From Anaeromyxobacter oryzisoli (lineage in GTDB: Bacteria > Myxococcota > Myxococcia > Myxococcales > Anaeromyxobacteraceae): a DNA stretch of 55,475 bases. Below are positions 16,011 to 25,176 of the stretch, piece by piece. The notes below the pieces were generated by a model. The model searched no databases and was not told where the DNA came from. It was given only the letters and a program-made list of their open reading frames with translations. The first letter of the stretch is position 1; every line of letters begins with the position of its first letter. The stretch covers positions 1-55,475 of the forward strand of contig NZ_JALCZA010000029.1 of assembly GCF_022690765.1 (NCBI RefSeq), in the 5' to 3' direction. The translations under genes and the position numbers were made by a program.

Positions 16011-18409
16011 TGGCCTCCTCGACCGAAGCGGCGCGCGCGGACGGGCCCGGCGCGGCCGGGCTGGCGGTGGCCCCCGGGCCGGCGCGGATCACGATCCAGG
16101 TCTCCGGGATGACGTGCGCGGCGTGCCAGGCCCGCGTCCAGAAGGCGCTCGCCGGGGCGCCCGGCGTCCTCGACGCCACCGTGAACCTCATGACCGCCGA
16201 GGCGACGGTCTCCTACGACCCGGCGGCCTCCGGCGCCGAGGCGCTCGTCGAGCGGGTGCGCGAGACCGGCTACGGCGCCGCGCTCTCCCGCGCCGGCGCC
16301 GACGCGGTGGTCGAGCAGGACGCGGCGCGGGCGCAGGAATTCCGCGAGCTCCGCGCGAAGGCGCTCGTCGCCCTCGCGGCGGGTGCCGCGGCGATGGTCG
16401 CCTCGATGCCGCTCATGGCCGCCCACGCGCACCTCGGGCTCGGCGCCCCCGCGGATCCCTTCATGCGGTGGAGCATGCGGGTCCTCGATCCGCCGCTCGC
16501 GCGCGCCCTCCCGTGGCTCTACGCGGTCCCGCCTCGCGCGCTCGCCTTCGGGCTGCTCGCCCTCACCACCGCGGTGATGGCGTGGGCGGGGCGCCACTTC
16601 TACGTCCGGGCGTGGGCGGCCTTCCGCCACCACGCCGCCGACATGAACACGCTCATCGCGGTCGGGACCGGCGCCGCGTACGTGCTCTCGCTCCTCGCGA
16701 CGGTCGCGCCGGGCTTCTTCGTGGCGCGCGGCGTCCCGCCCGACGTGTACTACGAGGCGGTCGTCCTCATCATCGCGCTCATCCTGGTCGGCAACACGCT
16801 CGAGGCGCGCGCGAAGCGGCAGACCTCCACGGCCCTCCGGGCGCTGCTCCGGCTCCAGCCGCGGACCGCGCGGGTGGTCCGGGGCGGCGAGGAGCGGGAC
16901 GTCCCGGTGGAGGAGGTGCACGCCGGGGACGTCGTCGTGGTCCGCCCCGGCGAGCGCCTCCCGGTGGACGGCGAGGTCCTCACCGGCGCGAGCGCGGTGG
17001 ACGAGTCGATGCTCACCGGCGAGCCGCTCCCCGTCGAGAAGCACCCGGGTGACCGCGTCATCGGCGCGACCGTGAACGGGGCGGGGGCGTTCCGCTACCG
17101 CGCGACCGGCGTCGGGGCGGAGACCGTCCTCGCGCACATCGTGAAGCTCATGCGCGAGGCCCAGGGCTCGCGCGCCCCCATCCAGAAGCTCGCGGACCGG
17201 ATCAGCGGGATCTTCGTGCCGGTGGTCCTCTCGATCTCCATCGCCACGTTCGTGGTCTGGTTCCTCGCGGCGGACGCCGCGCCCGCGGTCCGGGCCTTCG
17301 CGGCGGCGGTGGCGGTGCTGGTGATCGCCTGCCCGTGCGCGATGGGGCTCGCCGTCCCGACCGCGGTGATGGTCGCGACCGGCAAGGGGGCGGAGCTCGG
17401 GGTGCTCGTCAAGGGCGGCGAGGCGCTCGAGCGCGCGCACGCGGTGGACACGGTGGTCCTCGACAAGACGGGGACGATCACCGAGGGGAAGCCGGCCGTC
17501 ACGGAGGTGGTCCTCGCGGCGGGGGCGCCCGTCCCGGAGGACGTCCTCGTCGCGCTCGTCGCGGCGGTGGAGCGCGCGAGCGAGCACCCGCTCGCCGCGG
17601 CGATCGTGGCGCGGGCCACGGCGAGCGGGCTGCCGGCGCCCGAGGTGCAGCGCTTCGAGGCCCTCGCCGGCCGCGGCGCGCGCGGCGTGGTGGACGGACG
17701 CGCGGTGGTGGTGGGGAACCCGGCGCTGCTCGCGGCGGAGGGGATCTCCACGGCCGCCCTCGAGGCGAGCGCGGCGGAGCGGGCGGAGCGCGGCTGGACC
17801 ACCGTGTTCGCGGCGGTGGACGGCGCGCTGGCGGGCTTCCTCGCGGTGGCCGACCGGCTCCGGCCCACCTCGCCCGAGGCGATCCGGCGCCTCCGGCGGA
17901 TGGGGCTCGAGGTGGTGATGCTCACCGGCGACACGCGCCGCACCGCGGAGGCGATCGCCCGCGAGGCCGGCGTGACCCGGGTGGTGGCCGGGGTGCTGCC
18001 GGAGGGGAAGGTCGCCGAGGTCGAGCGCCTCCAGCGCGAGGGACGGGTGGTCGCGATGGTGGGCGACGGGATCAACGACGCCCCGGCGCTGGCGCGGGCG
18101 GACGTCGGCGTCGCGATGGGGAGCGGGACCGACGTGGCGGTGGAGGCGTCCGACGTGACGCTGATGCGCTCGGACCTGCGCGCGGTGGCGGACGCCATCG
18201 CGCTGTCGCGCCGGACCATGCGGACGATGCGCCAGAACCTGTTCTGGGCGTTCGCGTACAACGTGGTCGGGATCCCCGTCGCGGCCGGCGCGCTCTACCC
18301 GGCGCTGGGGCTCCAGCTCTCGCCGGTGCTGGCGAGCGCGGCGATGGCCTTCAGCAGCGTGAGCGTCGTCACGAACAGCCTCCGCCTGCGGCGGTTCCGG
18401 GGGGCGTGA
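16010..18409 (+). CDS. copA: Cu(+)-exporting P1B-type ATPase
   Basis: 799 residues. One N-terminal heavy-metal domain has GMTCAACQ (Cys36 and Cys39). Eight membrane helices follow, with the transport motif CPC at 441-443, phosphorylation site DKTGT at 485, SEHPLA in the nucleotide domain and GDGINDAP in the hinge. The last helices carry YN and [12 protein letters not shown], the set characteristic of Cu(I) rather than zinc or cadmium pumps. It exports cytoplasmic copper using ATP. It is translationally coupled to the cupredoxin gene and followed after one base by csoR. Confidence 0.95.
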   Translation: MASSTEAARADGPGAAGLAVAPGPARITIQVSGMTCAACQARVQKALAGAPGVLDATVNLMTAEATVSYDPAASGAEALVERVRETGYGAALSRAGADAVVEQDAARAQEFRELRAKALVALAAGAAAMVASMPLMAAHAHLGLGAPADPFMRWSMRVLDPPLARALPWLYAVPPRALAFGLLALTTAVMAWAGRHFYVRAWAAFRHHAADMNTLIAVGTGAAYVLSLLATVAPGFFVARGVPPDVYYEAVVLIIALILVGNTLEARAKRQTSTALRALLRLQPRTARVVRGGEERDVPVEEVHAGDVVVVRPGERLPVDGEVLTGASAVDESMLTGEPLPVEKHPGDRVIGATVNGAGAFRYRATGVGAETVLAHIVKLMREAQGSRAPIQKLADRISGIFVPVVLSISIATFVVWFLAADAAPAVRAFAAAVAVLVIACPCAMGLAVPTAVMVATGKGAELGVLVKGGEALERAHAVDTVVLDKTGTITEGKPAVTEVVLAAGAPVPEDVLVALVAAVERASEHPLAAAIVARATASGLPAPEVQRFEALAGRGARGVVDGRAVVVGNPALLAAEGISTAALEASAAERAERGWTTVFAAVDGALAGFLAVADRLRPTSPEAIRRLRRMGLEVVMLTGDTRRTAEAIAREAGVTRVVAGVLPEGKVAEVERLQREGRVVAMVGDGINDAPALARADVGVAMGSGTDVAVEASDVTLMRSDLRAVADAIALSRRTMRTMRQNLFWAFAYNVVGIPVAAGALYPALGLQLSPVLASAAMAFSSVSVVTNSLRLRRFRGA

Positions 18410-18410
18410 G

Positions 18411-18773
18411 ATGGCAAAGGGGAAGGCGAGCGGAGCGGCGGCGGCGACCTGCGCGTGCGGCGCCGCGGAGCGCGTGGGGCCCGGGGGGCGGGCGGTCGCG
18501 GTGGACGCGGCGGCGACCGAGGCGAATCTGAAGCGGCTGCGCCGGATCGAGGGGCAGGTCCGCGGCCTCCAGAAGATGGTCGAGGAGGGGCGCTACTGCG
18601 CCGACGTGCTCACGCAGATCGCGTCGGTGCACGAGGCGCTGCGCGCCGTCGGGCGCGAGCTGATGCGCAATCACCTGAAGCACTGCGCGACGACCGCGAT
18701 CCGGGCCGGCGGCGAGGAGGCGGACCGGATGTACGACGAGCTGCTCGAGCTCATGTACCGTCAGGTCCGCTGA
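18411..18773 (+). CDS. csoR: CsoR-family copper-sensing repressor
   Basis: 120 residues, helical DUF156/CsoR fold. The copper ligands Cys63, His88 and Cys92 (RYCADVL ... NHLKHC) keep exactly the spacing of CsoR (Cys-x24-His-x3-Cys), which separates it from RcnR and FrmR relatives. An N-terminal extension of about 35 residues contains CACG and is not part of the core fold; it might add a metal site. It sits at the end of the copper operon whose promoter carries two CsoR-like boxes. Confidence 0.9.
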   Translation: MAKGKASGAAAATCACGAAERVGPGGRAVAVDAAATEANLKRLRRIEGQVRGLQKMVEEGRYCADVLTQIASVHEALRAVGRELMRNHLKHCATTAIRAGGEEADRMYDELLELMYRQVR

Positions 18774-18780
18774 CGGGCAC

Positions 18781-18801
18781 GGCCGCGAGGCGACCGCGGC
18801 C
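18781..18801 (+). terminator. Hairpin after csoR
   Basis: GGCCGCG-AGGCGAC-CGCGGCC is a perfect 7-bp stem starting 7 bp after the csoR stop. No T-run. Confidence 0.45.
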
Positions 18802-19052
18802 CCGGAAACCGTCCCTGGGGGCCGCGTCCGTGTCACCGCGCCGTGGAGCGCTACGGGCAGCCGAACGGCTTCGTGGTCGCGCCGGCGTGGCCTGGGTGCC
18901 CGGATCGGCGCGCCCCTGGCTCTTTCGCCGCGCCGTGGAAGAGGCGGCCGCAGCGACGCTCGTGCGCCCGCGCGGATCCTCGCGCGAGGCCCTGCCTCCG
19001 GAGCACCCCGGATTGCGGCGCGGGGCGGACGCACCGAGGGCCATCATGTCCG

Positions 19053-19068
19053 TGGCACCGGCTTGGCG
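19053..19068 (+). promoter_or_regulatory. Possible sigma-54 promoter of the USP gene
   Basis: TGGCACCGGCTTGGCG has a perfect TGGCAC -24 element and GG-N10-GC spacing, with the -12 element TGGC one base off TTGC. The start would be near 19079, 39 bases before the ATG at 19118. Confidence 0.4.
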
Positions 19069-19117
19069 CCGCCGGCGCGCGGGCGCCACGCGCCGGGGCT
19101 GTGGCGGGGGTGACCGC

Positions 19118-20416
19118 ATGACCGTCGTCTGCGGCACGGATCTGTCGGAGCGCTCGCGGCCCGGGATCGCCGCCGCCGCGGCGATCGCCGCCGCGATGCG
19201 GTCTCCGCTGTGGATCGCCCACGTCGTCGGCGAGTCGTTCGCGCTCCTCGACCCTCAGGCGCGGGAGCAGCTCGAGGCCGCCGTCCAGGAGCGGCTCGAC
19301 AGCGAGACCGCGCCGGCGGCGGGCGGCGTGGCCGTGCGCCACGCCATGCTCGAGGGGAGCCCGCACGACGCGCTCTTCGCGCTCGCGCGCGCCCAGCACG
19401 CGGAGCTGATCGTCGTCTCGTCGCGCGGTCACGGCGCCGCGTCGCGGTACCGCACCGGCGGGACGTCCACGCGGATCGCGGCGGACGCGCCGGTGCCGGT
19501 GCTGGTCGTCCGGGACGCCGAGCCGTTCCAGGCGTGGGCGCGCGGCGAGCGGGCGCTGCGCGTGGTCGTCGGCGTGGACCTCGGGGCGAGCGCGGCGGCG
19601 GCGGTCCGATGGGTCAGGACGCTCGCCGCCGCCGGTCCCTGCGACGTCGTCTTCACGCACGTCTACTTCGAGAACGAGGCGCTCGAGCGCTACGGCCTCT
19701 CGGGCGCCCCCGAGTCGCACGACCTCGCCGAGGCGGAGCGCCTGCTCGTGCGGGACGTCACCGCGCTCGTGGGCGCCTTCCCCGGGTACGGCTCGCACGC
19801 GGTGCGCGTCCTCGCGGGCACCGGCGCCGTCGCGGACCCGCTCCTCGGCGTGGCGCGCCAGGAGCGCGCGGATCTGGTCGTGGTCGGCACGCACCACCGG
19901 CGGGGACCGGCCCGGCTCTGGTCGGTGTCGAGCGCGGTCCTGCACCTCGCCCCCATGGCCGTGGCGGTCGTCCCGCGGCCCGCGGCGGGGCCCGCGCGCG
20001 AGCGCCCCGAGCGGCCGCGCCACGTCCTGGTCGCGACCGACCTCTCGCCGGACTCCAACGCGGCCGTCGCGTTCGCCCTCGCGCTCGTCCCGCGCGGCGG
20101 CGCCCTCCACGTGCTGCACGTGCTGCCCCCGCGGGAGCAGTCCGAGGAGCGCGAGCGCGCCGACGCGGCCGTCGCCGAGAAGCTGCGGAGCCTGATCCCG
20201 GCGGACGCCGGGGCGCGCGGCGTCTCCGTGCAGGTGGAGGTCGCGCACGGGCAGACGGTGAGCACGATCCGGGATCTCGCGGAGCGGCTCGGAGCGGAGC
20301 TGGTCTGCGTGACCGCCCGCCACGAGGGGCTCGCGCGGCTCGCGGGCTCGAGGGTGGTCGAGCTCCTGCGGGAGAGCCGGAAGCCGGTGCTCGTGCTGCG
20401 CCCGCCGCCCGCGTGA
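19118..20416 (+). CDS. Universal stress protein with three tandem USP domains
   Basis: 432 residues comprising three UspA-like domains at about 1-135, 145-285 and 295-430. Each begins with the VVxGxDLS pattern (VVCGTDLSERS, VVVGVDLGAS, VLVATDLSPDS) and ends in a hydrophobic strand followed by proline. The second has VVVGTHHRRG, close to the ATP-binding G-x2-H-x-G pattern; the third lacks it. USPs are cytoplasmic stress or energy-state proteins, normally of one or two domains, so a triple fusion is uncommon. It leads a run of three same-strand genes ending in PRPP synthase. Confidence 0.85.
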   Translation: MTVVCGTDLSERSRPGIAAAAAIAAAMRSPLWIAHVVGESFALLDPQAREQLEAAVQERLDSETAPAAGGVAVRHAMLEGSPHDALFALARAQHAELIVVSSRGHGAASRYRTGGTSTRIAADAPVPVLVVRDAEPFQAWARGERALRVVVGVDLGASAAAAVRWVRTLAAAGPCDVVFTHVYFENEALERYGLSGAPESHDLAEAERLLVRDVTALVGAFPGYGSHAVRVLAGTGAVADPLLGVARQERADLVVVGTHHRRGPARLWSVSSAVLHLAPMAVAVVPRPAAGPARERPERPRHVLVATDLSPDSNAAVAFALALVPRGGALHVLHVLPPREQSEERERADAAVAEKLRSLIPADAGARGVSVQVEVAHGQTVSTIRDLAERLGAELVCVTARHEGLARLAGSRVVELLRESRKPVLVLRPPPA

Positions 20417-20470
20417 CGGACGACTGGCGCGACGCGAGCAGCGGGCGGAGGTTCGAGAGGGGGAGGCACC

Positions 20471-21865
20471 ATGTTCCGCGATCGCGAGGACGGGGGGCGG
20501 AGGCTGGCGGCGAGGCTCGAGCGGTTCCGGGCCGAGCGGCCGATCGTGCTGGGGCTCACCCGCGGCGGGGTGCCGGTCGCGCTGGAGGTGTCGCACGCGC
20601 TCGGCGCGCCCCTGGAGGCCATCGTGGTCCGCAAGCTGGGCGCGCCGGGGTGCCCGGAGTACGCCATCGGCGCCCTCGCCGAGGGCGGCGCGGTGTACGT
20701 GCGCCGCGAGGCGCTGCAGGAGGTCGGGCTCGACGAGGCGGAGGTCGCCGCGCTGGCGGAGCGCGAGGCGATCGAGGTCGCGCGCCGGGTGCGGATCTAC
20801 CGCGGCGACCGTCCGCTGCCCGAGCTGGCCGGGCGCACCGTGATCGTGGTGGACGACGGCGTGGCCACGGGCGCCACCGCGCACGCCGCGGCGCGGGCGG
20901 TGCGCGAGCGCGGGGCGGCGCGGGTCGTCCTCGCCGCGCCGGTGATCGCGGCGGAGTCCGTCCCGGAGCTCGAGCAGGACTTCGACGAGGTGGTGGCGGT
21001 GGACCTGCCGGAGCCGTTCATCGCGGTGGGGCTCTGGTACGAGCGCTTCGGGCAGGTGTCGGACGAGGAGGTGCTCGGGTGCCTCGACCACGAGCGGTCG
21101 CCCTCCGCGCAGGCCGACGAGAGCCTCTGGAACGGCGAGTGGAACCAGCCGGCGTCGGCGGATCCGTCCGCCGCGCCGGGCGAGGAGACCGTCGCGATCC
21201 CGTTCGACCACTCCCACGCCGGCCCGGGGGCGCTCGAGGCGGACCTGGTCCTCCCCGAGGGGGCGAGGGGGCTCGTGATGTTCGTCCACGGGAGCGGGTC
21301 CACCCGGCGGAGCCCGCGGAACCGCTTCGTCGCGGGAGTGCTGCAGGCGGCCGGGTTCGGGACGCTACTGTTCGATCTCCTCACGCCCGGCGAGGCGGAG
21401 GAGGACGAGATCACCGGGCAGCTCCGCTTCGACATCGAGCTCCTCACGGCCCGGGTCGTCGCGGCGACGCGCTGGATCACCGCGCTCCCCCTCATCCGCG
21501 GGCTGCCGCTCGGCTACTTCGGCTCGAGCACCGGCGCGGCGGCGGCGCTGGGCGCGGCGGCGATCCTGCCGGATCACGTCGCGGCGGTCGTGTCGCGCGG
21601 CGGCCGGCCGGACCTCGTGCCCGGCCCGACGCTCGCCCTCGTGCGCGCGCCCGTCCTCCTCGTCGTCGGGGGCCGCGACGAGACCGTGCTGGAGCTCAAC
21701 CGGTCCGTCCTCCCGTACCTCGGGCGGGCGCAGCTCTCCGTGGTGCCGGGCGCGACGCACCTGTTCGAGGAGCCGGGGACGCTCGGGGCCGTGGCCCGAC
21801 TGGCCGCGGACTGGTTCGGGCGGAGCTGCGGCCCGCACGTCGCCGGGCCGAGCCCGGCCGCGTGA
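20471..21865 (+). CDS. Phosphoribosyltransferase / alpha-beta hydrolase fusion
   Basis: 464 residues. The first half (1-215) is a type I phosphoribosyltransferase with the PRPP loop VIVVDDGVATGATAHAA near 122-138 and an N-terminal GLTRGGVPVALEV. The second half (about 235-455) is a dienelactone-hydrolase-like alpha/beta hydrolase with VMFVHGSGSTRRSPRN (oxyanion region), nucleophile elbow GYFGSSTGAA, and late Asp (GGRDE) and His (ATHLF). Fusions of this order are known, but the base and ester substrates are not established. The next gene makes PRPP, the co-substrate of the first half. Confidence 0.85.
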   Translation: MFRDREDGGRRLAARLERFRAERPIVLGLTRGGVPVALEVSHALGAPLEAIVVRKLGAPGCPEYAIGALAEGGAVYVRREALQEVGLDEAEVAALAEREAIEVARRVRIYRGDRPLPELAGRTVIVVDDGVATGATAHAAARAVRERGAARVVLAAPVIAAESVPELEQDFDEVVAVDLPEPFIAVGLWYERFGQVSDEEVLGCLDHERSPSAQADESLWNGEWNQPASADPSAAPGEETVAIPFDHSHAGPGALEADLVLPEGARGLVMFVHGSGSTRRSPRNRFVAGVLQAAGFGTLLFDLLTPGEAEEDEITGQLRFDIELLTARVVAATRWITALPLIRGLPLGYFGSSTGAAAALGAAAILPDHVAAVVSRGGRPDLVPGPTLALVRAPVLLVVGGRDETVLELNRSVLPYLGRAQLSVVPGATHLFEEPGTLGAVARLAADWFGRSCGPHVAGPSPAA

Positions 21866-21927
21866 CGGGGCCGGGGCGGCGCGTCGCCCGGCGCGGCCCC
21901 GGCTCGCGTCGCCGCGGGGGAGGACGG

Positions 21928-22869
21928 ATGGTGAAGCCCGTCATCGTCTCCGGATCGGCCCACCCGGCGCTCGCCGAGGCGCTGGGGCGGGAGCTCGAGT
22001 GCGCGCCCGCGGCGTGCGTGCACCGGAGGTTCCCGGACGGCGAGCCGGAGGTGGAGGTCCAGGCGAGCGTCCGGGGGCAGGCCGTCTTCGTCGTCCAGCC
22101 GCTCGGCCCCGGCGCCGGGGAGCACCTGCTCGAGCTCCTGCTGCTCGCGGACGCGTGCCGTCGCGCGGGCGCGGCCTCGGTCGCGGCGGTGGTGCCGTAC
22201 GTCGCGCTAGCGCGGCAGGACCGGGTGACGAGGGAGGGGCAGCCGCTCGGGGCCGCCGTGCTGGCCCGGGCGCTCGGGACGGGCCAGCTCTGCCAGGTCA
22301 TCTCCGTGGATCTCCACAGCGCCGCGATCGCGTCCTGCGTGGAGGCGCCCGTCGTCCACCTCACGGCCGTGCCGCTCGTCGCGGCGGCGCTCCGGCCCAT
22401 GGTGCGCGAGGACGCCGTGGTCGTCGCGCCGGATCTGGGGGCGGTGAAGCTGGCGGAGTCGTACGCGCGGCTCCTCGCGCTGCCGCTCGCGGTCGTCTCC
22501 AAGGTCCGGGTCTCGCCCAGCCAGGTGAGCGTGCGCAGCGTGGTGGGCGACGTCGCCGGCAGGCGGCCGATCGTGGTGGACGACATGATCTCCACCGGCG
22601 CGACCGTCCAGGCCGCGGTCGAGGCGCTGGTCGAGCATGGGGCCCGGCAGGAGGTGCTGGTCGCGGCGACGCACGGGATCTTCGCCGGCGACGCGCTCGA
22701 GCGGCTCTGCGGAGCAGGGCTGGTCCGGGTCCTCGCCACCGACAGCCTCCCGCCCCCGCCCCGCTCGCCCCCCGGCCTCGAGGTGATCCGGCTGGCGCCG
22801 CTCCTCGGCGAGGCCATCCGGCGGATCGTCGGGATGCGCGGGCTGCACGATCTGCTCGCGGGGCGGTAG
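21928..22869 (+). CDS. prs: Ribose-phosphate pyrophosphokinase (PRPP synthase)
   Basis: 313 residues with two PRT-type halves. Visible motifs are RFPDGEPEVEV near the start, PYVALARQDRVTREGQPLGAA (flexible ATP loop), the PAPDLGAVKLA-like metal segment and the PRPP loop VVDDMISTGATVQAA. It transfers pyrophosphate from ATP to ribose 5-phosphate. The sequence is more divergent than housekeeping Prs, and the company of USP and PRT-hydrolase genes suggests an accessory copy. The ATG at 21928 follows GGGGGAGGA. Confidence 0.85.
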   Translation: MVKPVIVSGSAHPALAEALGRELECAPAACVHRRFPDGEPEVEVQASVRGQAVFVVQPLGPGAGEHLLELLLLADACRRAGAASVAAVVPYVALARQDRVTREGQPLGAAVLARALGTGQLCQVISVDLHSAAIASCVEAPVVHLTAVPLVAAALRPMVREDAVVVAPDLGAVKLAESYARLLALPLAVVSKVRVSPSQVSVRSVVGDVAGRRPIVVDDMISTGATVQAAVEALVEHGARQEVLVAATHGIFAGDALERLCGAGLVRVLATDSLPPPPRSPPGLEVIRLAPLLGEAIRRIVGMRGLHDLLAGR

Positions 22870-23186
22870 CAGGAGGCGGTGAAGGCTTCAGGCCGCGCGG
22901 GTGAGGCGGTCGAGCTCGCGACGTCCCCGAGCCCCCGACCCCGACCGGAGCACGCGCGGACGCGTAACGAGCCCCCGAAGGCGGACACGGTTGTGCTCGT
23001 GCACGCAGACGAAGACAGGGGGGTGAGGGAGGCGCATCGGCTCATCCGCGTTGGGCCAGGAGCACGGCTCACTCGACAACCACGCGCCGATGGAGTGTGC
23101 TCACATCTAACCGGCCTCACGCGGGCAGCCGCCTAGAGTCGGGGGCAGGTCAAATCGGCACCGAACTCGGGCAGCAGCCACCAAAA
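22870..23186. other. Boundary between high-GC chromosome and lower-GC island
   Basis: 317 bp without a supported gene. Base composition drops from about 23100 onward. It contains one copy of a 17-bp direct repeat (22990-23006) whose second copy lies at 24782-24798. Confidence 0.5.
22990..23006 (+). repeat. 17-bp direct repeat, copy 1
   Basis: GTTGTGCTCGTGCACGC, identical to 24782-24798. The two copies bracket the left part of the lower-GC island and could be footprints of insertion or of a duplicated gene fragment; both read VVLVHA in one frame. Confidence 0.55.
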
Positions 23187-23675
23187 ATGCGGCACAAATT
23201 GCTCTATGCGCTTCTGCTGCTTCTGTTGTTCCTGCTCTCTTGTGGGACTGTCTGTCTAATGTATGGGTTGGGTAATGGACTCGGACAACAAAGAGGAGAA
23301 TGTGAGTCCGAGACGGTTTCAAGGGCTATTTCGCAAGATGGCGCTTGGAGCGCGTACGTGTATGAAAGCATCTGTAGTGATGGTTGGTTCACCACGGTCG
23401 TAGCTGATACCGTTCACCTCGTGCGTGCCGGGGGGCAGCGGCTCGAAGGTGATGTGTTTACCGTGGATACAGGAGGGGACCCCGTGTGCAGACCGAAATT
23501 GGAATGGCTGTCGCCCCGTCTGCTGCAGGTCGAGGTTCCGAATCGGTCCTCGGTTGGGTTGAATAGAGGGAGATTTGGTGAGGTAGTCGTTCGTGTCAAA
23601 TTCAATCCCGATGATCCTGCCGAGAGAGAGCGTTGGTTGAAGGAGATTGAAGTAGGCCCTTCGGCTGATCGGTGA
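23187..23675 (+). CDS. Hypothetical membrane-anchored or exported protein
   Basis: 162 residues starting at the ATG at 23187. A strongly hydrophobic N-terminus (LLYALLLLLLFLLSCGTVCL) is either an uncleaved anchor or a lipoprotein-like signal, since LLSC resembles a lipobox. The rest is soluble, with cysteines near CESET, SICSDG and VCRP and a pattern of short beta strands. No family recognised. Codon choice is noticeably more AT-rich than in the flanking genes, which suggests horizontal acquisition. Confidence 0.65.
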   Translation: MRHKLLYALLLLLLFLLSCGTVCLMYGLGNGLGQQRGECESETVSRAISQDGAWSAYVYESICSDGWFTTVVADTVHLVRAGGQRLEGDVFTVDTGGDPVCRPKLEWLSPRLLQVEVPNRSSVGLNRGRFGEVVVRVKFNPDDPAERERWLKEIEVGPSADR

Positions 23676-23699
23676 CCTCGCTGTGCAGCCACCGATCGG

Positions 23700-24092
23700 T
23701 CATCGGTTCACCAGCTTCGCTGCGGCGATCGCCGCGACCGCGGCCGCGAACAGCACAACGACGACGATCCGGACCCAGGCGGTCGGCCCGCGGGAATGCT
23801 CGAACGCCTTCCGGGCCATCTCGATTTGAGGAACGGCACGGGGCGGGTTTGGGCCGATCCAATATCGAGAGCTGTCTCCGAAAGGCTCCTCGATCGCGAA
23901 GCGGACCCCTTCGATGTCCGCCTCGCAGAACGAATCCTCGCGCAGCCACGAGAGCGACTTCGGCCGACGTACCGGGCGGCATCCAGGAACCTCGAACAGC
24001 AGCCGACACGCTCGTCTCCTGCCGAGGCCCGCGTTGTCGACCTCGAAAGCCAGAAGGCGACCCTCTTGGTCGAAGATCTCGAAGATCCGCAT
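23700..24092 (-). CDS. Hypothetical tail-anchored protein
   Basis: 130 residues: a soluble N-terminal part beginning MRIFEIFDQEGRLLAFEV with short beta-rich repeats, then a single C-terminal helix (VRIVVVVLFAAAVAAIAAA) and a charged end. No recognised family. It belongs to a group of four leftward genes in the lower-GC island. The role could be membrane-linked, but nothing catalytic is visible. Confidence 0.55.
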   Translation of the reverse strand: MRIFEIFDQEGRLLAFEVDNAGLGRRRACRLLFEVPGCRPVRRPKSLSWLREDSFCEADIEGVRFAIEEPFGDSSRYWIGPNPPRAVPQIEMARKAFEHSRGPTAWVRIVVVVLFAAAVAAIAAAKLVNR

Positions 24093-24237
24093 AGGACTGA
24101 GTTCCAGTTCACGACTGGCCTACCCGAACCTCACCTGGATTATCCACCCGAGGCCTGTCAACCTCGGCAGGAGGGAACACCGTTCGGGAGAGGTGTGCTG
24201 ATCATCGGCGCTGCCCTCTCTGGTGGACGGGCTAAAT

Positions 24238-24681
24238 TTAGCCCCGCGGATGGGAGCCTTGCGCGTTCTCGGTATCGAAGTAGACCGCAACGCGCTCATT
24301 CTTGAACAGGTACAGGCCGATCACGACCACGAACAGTGCGCCCAGGATGAGGTGACTCAGAATAGCGGCCAAACTGAGCCCAGTGACACTTTCCATGAGC
24401 GCAACCGATACGCTTGCTACGCACCATCCCAGCACGCACATCCGCCGCGCATGTCGAGACCGGACCAGCATCAACACGGCAGATGCAACGAGGAGCGCAC
24501 TCGCGATGGACGTTCCAGCCCCCGCTCCGCTGAGCCACCACCGTGAAGAGGACACCGGCGTCCCATCGGCAGCAATCACGCCGCCGACCAGGGCGGCTCT
24601 CGCGGCAATCAACAGGAATCCGGCCGAGAATAGCGTCAGCCACCTGAGAGGTCGCGGCATCGCTTCGAAGTTCGTGATCAT
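24238..24681 (-). CDS. Small four-helix membrane protein, family member 1
   Basis: 147 residues with about four hydrophobic segments. It starts MITNFEAMPRPLRWLT, then FSAGFLLIAARAALVGG, and near the end has KNERVAVYFDTE. It is clearly paralogous to the protein at 25177-25602: both have AMPR-x-LRWLT-x2-SAG, an SRWW/ARWW-x-SG motif and a C-terminal V-x-A/V-YF. No characterised family is recognised. Two copies within 1.4 kb point to local duplication. Confidence 0.6.
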   Translation of the reverse strand: MITNFEAMPRPLRWLTLFSAGFLLIAARAALVGGVIAADGTPVSSSRWWLSGAGAGTSIASALLVASAVLMLVRSRHARRMCVLGWCVASVSVALMESVTGLSLAAILSHLILGALFVVVIGLYLFKNERVAVYFDTENAQGSHPRG

Positions 24682-24781
24682 GATGCACCGCCTAGAAATG
24701 GGAAATCATGTGCCTGATCGTGAGTTGGCCGGTCAAACTCGGGTTGAGGGCTGGGGCAACGCGCACAAGTCGCGCCACGAC

Positions 24782-24798
24782 GTTGTGCTCGTGCACGC
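24782..24798 (+). repeat. 17-bp direct repeat, copy 2
   Basis: GTTGTGCTCGTGCACGC, identical to 22990-23006, located between two of the small membrane protein genes. Confidence 0.55.
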
Positions 24799-24873
24799 GA
24801 GGATCTCGTCCTGTGTCGCCAGGTCATCTTCTGCGTCGCGGGCGAGGAACAGGGCTCCTCTGGGCTTTTCGGC

Positions 24874-25170
24874 TCACGCTGCGGAGTTCCCGCTATATCG
24901 TTCTGCCCACTCTCGTCTATATCGACCGTACGAGATGAAGATCTGCCGAGCGTCCTTCCCGCTCATCAGGAAGAGAACTGGGACTGCATCCCATAGGACC
25001 TTCCACGGCCAAGTCAGCTGATGCCAGTAGACCCACGCGACAACGATGCACGTCACCGACGCCATCAGCATGAACAGACCGAGGGCCCTCGTTGCGACGA
25101 ACGCAGGTTTCGAAAGCGGTTGGTCGGGCGTTCTCATCAGCGTCAACCCACTGCTGCCTGTACCGACCAT
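24874..25170 (-). CDS. Small two-helix membrane protein
   Basis: 98 residues with two hydrophobic segments (ALGLFMLMASVTCIVVAWVYW and WDAVPVLFLMSG) and a charged C-terminus (ISYGRYRREWAERYSG). The start at 25170 is 6 bp after the preceding stop; MRTPDQPL at 25137 is an alternative. Neither has a clear ribosome site. It lies between the two paralogous membrane proteins and may form a unit with them. No family recognised. Confidence 0.5.
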   Translation of the reverse strand: MVGTGSSGLTLMRTPDQPLSKPAFVATRALGLFMLMASVTCIVVAWVYWHQLTWPWKVLWDAVPVLFLMSGKDARQIFISYGRYRREWAERYSGNSAA

Positions 25171-25176
25171 GCGAAA

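Larger units (their letters stand above)
18774..19117. other. Intergenic region between copper operon and stress-protein genes
   Basis: 344 bp without a supported gene. It holds a hairpin just after csoR (18781-18801) and a possible sigma-54 promoter at 19053-19068. Confidence 0.5.

Noticed and set aside
22879-23136. Small plus-strand ORF after PRPP synthase
   Set aside because: No ATG with ribosome site at a credible place, no recognisable domain, and it spans the composition boundary.
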